Source: Arthrobacter sp. SLBN-83 (GTDB taxonomy: Bacteria > Actinomycetota > Actinomycetes > Actinomycetales > Micrococcaceae). From it: a DNA stretch of 64,000 bases. How positions within the stretch are numbered: the stretch's first letter is position 1; each line of letters opens with the position of its first letter. Both the position numbers and the translations under genes were made by a program. Shown here piece after piece: positions 59,594 through 64,000 of this stretch. Under the pieces are notes generated by a model, which was not told where the DNA came from, ran no database searches, and worked only from the letters and a program-made list of their open reading frames with translations. The stretch covers positions 2,108,001 through 2,172,000 of the forward strand of contig NZ_VFMX01000001.1 in NCBI RefSeq assembly GCF_006715285.1. Reading direction: 5' to 3'.

Positions 59594-61513
59594 GTGGCAG
59601 AAACAGCACCGGCAAGGCCGCCGGGGCCGGTCACTGCCGGTCAGTTGGGGAAGCTCGTGGAGCAGGGCCTGCAGCTGGTGGGCAGCGGGGACCGCGCGGA
59701 CCTGCGCCGGAGGCTTGAGCAGGCCATGGCCCGGCTGCAGGACCCCAGTATCAGGGTCATCGTGGTGGGGGAGTTCAAACAGGGAAAGAGCAAACTCATC
59801 AATGCCCTGGTGAACGCGCCCGTATGTCCGGTGGATGACGACATCGCCACGTCGGTCCCCACAGTGGTCCGTTACGGGGAGCCGGCGTCGGCCGCAGTCC
59901 TTGTCCCCGCCCCGGACAACCCCGCCCCGGACAACGCCCCGGTGGAAAACCCCGCCGGGAATGCTGCCGGCGGCATCGAGCGGCGGCCCGTGGAGCTTGC
60001 CGACCTGCCGGCCGTTGTTTCCGAGCAGGGAAACCCGGGAAACAGCAGGAAGATAGCCGCCGCGGAGGTCTGCCTGCCCCGTCGGCTCCTCACAGGCGGG
60101 CTCAGCATCATCGATTCCCCGGGCGTGGGCGGCATGGGCTCCACGCACACCCTGACCACCCTCACGGCCCTGCCCACCGCGGACGCCATGCTGCTGGTCT
60201 CGGACGCGTCGCAGGAATACACGGAACCGGAACTGCGGTTTCTGCGCCAGGCCATGCGAATCACCCCCAACGTTGCCGCCGTCCTCTCCAAGACCGACTT
60301 GTATCCGGATTGGCGGCGGGTGGCGGAGCTGGACAGGGCGCACCTGGAGCAGGTGGCGCCGGACATTCCGCTGCTTCCACTGTCCGCAGACCTCCGCCTG
60401 GAAGCTGCCCGGCTCCAGGACAGTGAGCTCAACGACGAGTCGGGCTTCCCGGCACTGGTGGCCCACCTCCGCAACGACGTGGTGGGCAAGGCGGAGCGTA
60501 TCCAGCGCCGCTCCGTCAGCCAGGACCTGCTGTCCGTCACCGAGAACCTGAGGCTGTCCCTGCAGTCCGAGCTGGATGCCTTGGAAAACCCGGGCGGCAC
60601 GCCCCAGAGGCTAGCAGAGCTGGAGCAGGCCAGGACGGAGGCGGACCACCTGCGGAAGCGGTCCGCCCGCTGGCAGCTCACGCTCAGTGACGGCATCAAC
60701 GACCTCATCGCCGATATGGAGTACGACCTGCGGGACCGTCTTCGCGGGATCCAACGGGAAGCCGAGAACGCCATCGACCAGGGTGATCCCGGCCCCGTGT
60801 GGACGCAGTTCTCGCAGTGGCTCGAAGAGTGTGTTGCCGCGGCGGTTTCGGACACATTCGTCTGGACCAGCGAGCGGTCGCAATGGCTGGCGGCCCAGGT
60901 GGCTGAGCATTTCGCAGCGGACGAGGTATCGCTGCCGGTCCTGCATGTCTCCGATTCCGGGGATGCACTGGATCCGGTGGAGCAGATGCCGGAACTGGAT
61001 CCCGGCCGGGTGAACCCGATCCAAAAAGTCCTGATCGGCATGCGCGGGTCCTACGGGGGCGTCCTGATGTTCGGCCTCCTGACGGGGATCTTCGGGATGG
61101 CCCTCATCAATCCGCTGTCGGTGGGCGCTGGCCTGCTGCTGGGGCGCAAGGCTTACCGGGAGGACAAGGAGACCCGGCTGAAGCGGCGCCAGGGCGAGGC
61201 GAAGGCGCTGGTGCGGCGGCAGTTGGACGATGTGACGTTCCAGGTGGGCAAGCAGTTGAAGGACAGGCTGCGCCTGGTCCAGCGGACCATCCGCGACCAC
61301 TTCACCGAGATCGCGGATGAATACCACAGGTCGCTGGCGGACTCGGTGGCCGCGGCGCAGAAGGCTGCGAACTCGTACGCGCAGGAGAAGGAAGGGCGCA
61401 TCCGGGACATCAGGGCTGAGCTGAAGAAGGTGGATGCGCTGCACCGTGCCGCAGAAGCCGTGGCCGCGGAGGCAACCGCGGCCAGGACCCATACCCCGGC
61501 GGGGGTGGGATGA
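59594..61513 (+). CDS. dynamin-like GTPase (IniA-like)
   Basis: This 639-residue bacterial dynamin-like protein has G1 GEFKQGKS (about 59-66), G3 DSPG (about 174-177) and G4 SKTD (about 232-235). An insertion rich in Pro, Asn and Ala follows the G2 region (about 95-125). Long helices make up the rest. A hydrophobic hairpin at about 485-518 (GVLMFGLLTGIFGMALINPLSVGAGLLLG) should insert into the membrane, as in mycobacterial IniA, which remodels membranes during antibiotic stress. The GTG start follows a hairpin. The stop overlaps the next start (ATGA), indicating a two-GTPase complex. Confidence 0.9.
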   Translation: MAETAPARPPGPVTAGQLGKLVEQGLQLVGSGDRADLRRRLEQAMARLQDPSIRVIVVGEFKQGKSKLINALVNAPVCPVDDDIATSVPTVVRYGEPASAAVLVPAPDNPAPDNAPVENPAGNAAGGIERRPVELADLPAVVSEQGNPGNSRKIAAAEVCLPRRLLTGGLSIIDSPGVGGMGSTHTLTTLTALPTADAMLLVSDASQEYTEPELRFLRQAMRITPNVAAVLSKTDLYPDWRRVAELDRAHLEQVAPDIPLLPLSADLRLEAARLQDSELNDESGFPALVAHLRNDVVGKAERIQRRSVSQDLLSVTENLRLSLQSELDALENPGGTPQRLAELEQARTEADHLRKRSARWQLTLSDGINDLIADMEYDLRDRLRGIQREAENAIDQGDPGPVWTQFSQWLEECVAAAVSDTFVWTSERSQWLAAQVAEHFAADEVSLPVLHVSDSGDALDPVEQMPELDPGRVNPIQKVLIGMRGSYGGVLMFGLLTGIFGMALINPLSVGAGLLLGRKAYREDKETRLKRRQGEAKALVRRQLDDVTFQVGKQLKDRLRLVQRTIRDHFTEIADEYHRSLADSVAAAQKAANSYAQEKEGRIRDIRAELKKVDALHRAAEAVAAEATAARTHTPAGVG

Positions 61514-63003
61514 CGGCGTCCACCACGGCTGGGGCCGCGGCGCTGATCCGGGAAGCGCTGGAGGTATACGCCGATGACCTTCACGCCACCCAGGAACTGC
61601 AGGGCTATGCCCGGCGGCTTGCGGAGCCACTGCGGATTGCCATTGCCGGCATGGTGAAGGCCGGCAAATCAACGCTCCTGAACGCCATCATCGGTGAGGA
61701 GATCGCACCCACGGACACCGGCGAGTGCACCCGGATCGTCACCTGGTACCGCCACGGCCACACACCCCGCATCACGCTCCACCCTACGGCTGGGGAACCC
61801 CGGGCCCTGCCGCTGAAGCGCGTGGAGGGGCGCCTGGTCTTCGTCCTTGACGGCGTACGGGCGGAAGAAGTGGAACGGCTCGATGTCGAATGGCCGGCGC
61901 CGGCACTGCAGCGCATGACCTTGATCGACACCCCCGGCATCGCTTCCGTCTCCCAGGACGTGTCCGCGCGGTCGCTGGCGTTCCTGACCCCGGAGGATTC
62001 GCCGTCGGAAGCTGACGCGGTCATTTACCTCATGCGCCATCTGCACGCGTCCGACCTCAGGTTCCTGGAAGCGTTCGGCGACACAACGGCTGGCCGCTCG
62101 GGCACGGTCAACGCCATCGCAGTGCTGTCCCGGGCCGATGAAGTGGGGGCCGGCCGCATCGACTCCCTTCTGTCCGCCGGCAACATCGCGGAAAGGTACA
62201 GCCACGACCCCAACCTGCGGAAGCTTGCCCTCGGCGTTGTCCCGGTGGCGGGGCTCCTGGCCCAAAGCGCCCGTACCCTGCGGCAGCCGGACTTCGAAGC
62301 ACTCCAGCTGCTGGCCACCCTGGACCGAACCGAGCGTGAACGGATGATGCTGTCCGCCGACAGGTTCCGCCGGTCCACCGCGCCCGCGGGCCTGACGGAA
62401 GAGGCAAGGGAATCCCTGCTGGAACGCTATGGGCTTTTCGGCATCCGCCTGGCCGTGGTCCTGATCCGCAACGGGTTTGCCGAACCCACGCCGCTGGCCC
62501 ACGAGCTGGCCCGGCGGAGCGGCCTGGACCCCCTGCTGGACGTCATGGACCGGCAGTTCCAGGCCAGGGCGGAAGCGCTCAAGGCCAGGACCGCCCTGGT
62601 GGCGGTGGAAAACCTCCTGGCCAGCCGGCCGCGGCAGGGGACGGAAAACCTGGCGGCGTCCCTGGAGCGGCTGCAGGCCAACGCGCATGAGTTCCGCGAG
62701 CTCCGGCTGCTGGGGGCGCTGCGGACATCCGGGGCGGAGCTGGCCCCGGAGCTGGCTGCGGAAGCCGAACGGCTGGTGGGCGGGTTGGGCGCAACAGCAT
62801 ACCGCCGGCTGGCCCTGGCACCCGATGCCGGACCCGAGATGCTGGCTGCTGAGGCCAGGCGCTGCCTGGCCCGATGGCGTGCAGTCGCTGAAAGTCCGCT
62901 GACACCACGGTCCGCGGGCGAGGTATGCCGGGTGGTGATCCGAAGCTGCGAGGGAGTGCTGGCAGAATGTGCGGGCAAGGACCGGCAGCCGCAGTCGGCG
63001 TAG
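61510..63003 (+). CDS. dynamin-like GTPase (IniC-like)
   Basis: This 497-residue second dynamin-type GTPase has G1 GMVKAGKST (about 47-55), G3 DTPG (about 140-143) and G4 SRAD (about 207-210). A helical C-terminal half follows without a clear membrane hairpin. That matches IniC, the soluble partner of IniA in mycobacteria. Its ATG overlaps the upstream stop, so the two are made together and may form a hetero-oligomer at the membrane. No terminator follows. The convergent gene begins its stop two bases later. Confidence 0.9.
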   Translation: MTASTTAGAAALIREALEVYADDLHATQELQGYARRLAEPLRIAIAGMVKAGKSTLLNAIIGEEIAPTDTGECTRIVTWYRHGHTPRITLHPTAGEPRALPLKRVEGRLVFVLDGVRAEEVERLDVEWPAPALQRMTLIDTPGIASVSQDVSARSLAFLTPEDSPSEADAVIYLMRHLHASDLRFLEAFGDTTAGRSGTVNAIAVLSRADEVGAGRIDSLLSAGNIAERYSHDPNLRKLALGVVPVAGLLAQSARTLRQPDFEALQLLATLDRTERERMMLSADRFRRSTAPAGLTEEARESLLERYGLFGIRLAVVLIRNGFAEPTPLAHELARRSGLDPLLDVMDRQFQARAEALKARTALVAVENLLASRPRQGTENLAASLERLQANAHEFRELRLLGALRTSGAELAPELAAEAERLVGGLGATAYRRLALAPDAGPEMLAAEARRCLARWRAVAESPLTPRSAGEVCRVVIRSCEGVLAECAGKDRQPQSA

Positions 63004-63005
63004 CG

Positions 63006-63575
63006 TCAGTTTCTCCCGCGTTCCGGCTTCAGCCAGACCCCGGCGGATGGCAGGAAGAGCAGCGCCAGCCCGGCCAGCGCCAGGAGCAGCCCGGCGCCCC
63101 ACAGCATCACCACGTAGCTGCCGGCGGCACCGGCGGGGACCAGGAAGGCCGATGCCAGTACAAGAATGAGGACGTGGCTGGCCAGCAGGGGAAGCAAGGC
63201 CCAGCGGGCCCAGTTTCGGCGGCCCAGCACGGCGGCAAGCGCCACCGCCTCAAGCAGTGTTACCACGAGCAGCGCGCTGATGCTTCCCCAGAAGACGATT
63301 TCCGCCGTCGTGCTAACGGACGCGGCGTCGCGGCCTGCTGCCATGCCAGCCACCAGGCCGCGCAGCCGCTGAAGGTTGGAGTCGCGGGCCACGAAGGATC
63401 CCAGCAGGACGGCCAGTCCCGCGGCGAAACTGAAGAGCCAGAGCGAGCGGGCAGTCCGGACCACACGGGGGAGCGGGGGGACGACTGGGATGGGCGGCGG
63501 GGTGGAGTAGGACAGGCCCGGCCTCGGTGGGGGAGCGGACCGGTGCCGCTCTTCTCCGCCGGGCTGGAACGCCAT
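63006..63575 (-). CDS. hypothetical membrane protein, four predicted spans
   Basis: This 189-residue protein has a Pro/Arg-rich cytoplasmic N-terminus (about 1-40) and four predicted spans (about 45-62, 92-115, 122-143, 150-172), ending in a short basic tail. I do not recognise a family. It lies five bases behind the PLDc_N gene on the same strand, so the two are probably co-transcribed leftward. It converges on the iniC-like gene. A role near the envelope is possible but only by location. Confidence 0.78.
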   Translation of the reverse strand: MAFQPGGEERHRSAPPPRPGLSYSTPPPIPVVPPLPRVVRTARSLWLFSFAAGLAVLLGSFVARDSNLQRLRGLVAGMAAGRDAASVSTTAEIVFWGSISALLVVTLLEAVALAAVLGRRNWARWALLPLLASHVLILVLASAFLVPAGAAGSYVVMLWGAGLLLALAGLALLFLPSAGVWLKPERGRN

Positions 63576-63580
63576 GGACC

Positions 63581-63970
63581 CTATTTCAGCCCGTCGGCGT
63601 CGTGCTCATCGGTACCGCGCTGGCCTTTTCCGCCGTCCTCCTTGGCCTTGGCCTCCAGTTCGTCGCGGAGTTTCTTCAGCCGCTCGGCTTCGGCCTGGTT
63701 GCGGCGGCGGGCCTCGAGGTTGCGGAGGAAGTCCGGGTCATCGTCCGGGGCCGTGGGGTGGGGGTAGCTGGGCCGCGGCTGCGCTGTGCCGCGCGGGCGC
63801 CCAATCAGCAGCCAGAGGATTGCGCCCAGGACCGGCAGGACGATCTGCACGATGATCCAGGCCGGTTTCGAAATGCCCCGGGTAAGGCGGCCTTCAGTGC
63901 GGATCACGTCCACCAGGCCATACACGAAGATGACGAGGACTGCGACGGCCAAAGCCACACGGAACAGCAT
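63581..63970 (-). CDS. PLDc_N domain-containing membrane protein
   Basis: This 129-residue protein has two predicted spans (about 3-22 and 36-57). The PLDc_N signature includes YGLVDVIRTE, then KPAWIIVQIVLPVLGAILWLLIGRPRG, the conserved short cardiolipin-synthase N-terminal module without the phospholipase catalytic domain. A charged coiled-coil tail follows (about 82-115, rich in Glu, Arg, Lys). Such stand-alone proteins are common in actinobacteria, and their function is not known. The ATG lies 30 bases from the window edge, so its promoter is only partly visible. Confidence 0.88.
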   Translation of the reverse strand: MLFRVALAVAVLVIFVYGLVDVIRTEGRLTRGISKPAWIIVQIVLPVLGAILWLLIGRPRGTAQPRPSYPHPTAPDDDPDFLRNLEARRRNQAEAERLKKLRDELEAKAKEDGGKGQRGTDEHDADGLK

Positions 63971-64000
63971 GCCGTTAAGTCTATCGTCAGGACGGGCGGG

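Overview
The window is high-GC actinobacterial chromosome, most likely Arthrobacter or Pseudarthrobacter. The evidence is GC-rich third codon positions, frequent GTG/TTG starts, a 32-residue bS22-like ribosomal peptide, a Rex repressor, and a gene order (excisionase-type HTH, bS22-like peptide, HAD-IB phosphatase, glutaredoxin, then histidine phosphatase, TlpA, CcdA, ResB, CcsB) that matches mycobacterial Rv0500A-Rv0529. No rRNA, tRNA, CRISPR array, insertion sequence or replication origin was seen.

Bases 1-42,950 form a large plant-polysaccharide island centred on pectin and rhamnogalacturonan I. It opens with an oxidative uronate module: the end of a KdgD-type dehydratase, an enolase-superfamily enzyme and a 2,5-dioxovalerate dehydrogenase. 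Next comes a leftward operon (solute-binding protein, esterase, Gfo/Idh/MocA-DUF6807 fusion, M24-like protein) that diverges from two permeases, followed by a second binding protein under its own promoter. A GNAT gene and a DUF222-HNH gene interrupt the island. After them come a GH42 beta-galactosidase diverging from a CUT1 ABC operon, an MFS exporter, a GH78 rhamnosidase with a second Gfo/Idh/MocA gene, and a YesL-LplABC-acetylesterase-DUF1961 operon that resembles the Bacillus yes/lpl rhamnogalacturonan locus. A LacI regulator then diverges from a complete L-rhamnose operon (rhaM, rhaI, rhaD, rhaB, CE7 esterase, GPH symporter). Enzymes trim and deacetylate oligosaccharides, four import systems bring them in, and rhamnose is carried to lactaldehyde-level products by the Rha enzymes. 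Two families of LacI-type operators are scattered over the island. No transporter ATPase is encoded here, so a shared one elsewhere is expected.

Bases 42,950-53,720 are housekeeping. A DAHP synthase gene is preceded by a short Trp/Tyr/Phe-rich leader ORF with competing hairpins, a probable attenuator. Then come the HTH protein, the bS22-like peptide, a HAD phosphatase diverging from glutaredoxin-rex, a membrane protein with a Tyr-Gly-Gln repeat tail, YceI under probable MarR-type operators, and the system II cytochrome c maturation operon.

Bases 53,900-63,003 hold the most unusual system: a membrane-anchored Hsp70-like protein with a Pro/Thr-rich exterior tail, a large LuxR-type regulator, an IniB-like Asp/Asn/Ser-rich repeat protein and two dynamin-like GTPases resembling mycobacterial IniA and IniC. 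CCCCTAG/CTAGGGG motifs lie ahead of the iniB-like gene. The window ends with two leftward small membrane-protein genes.
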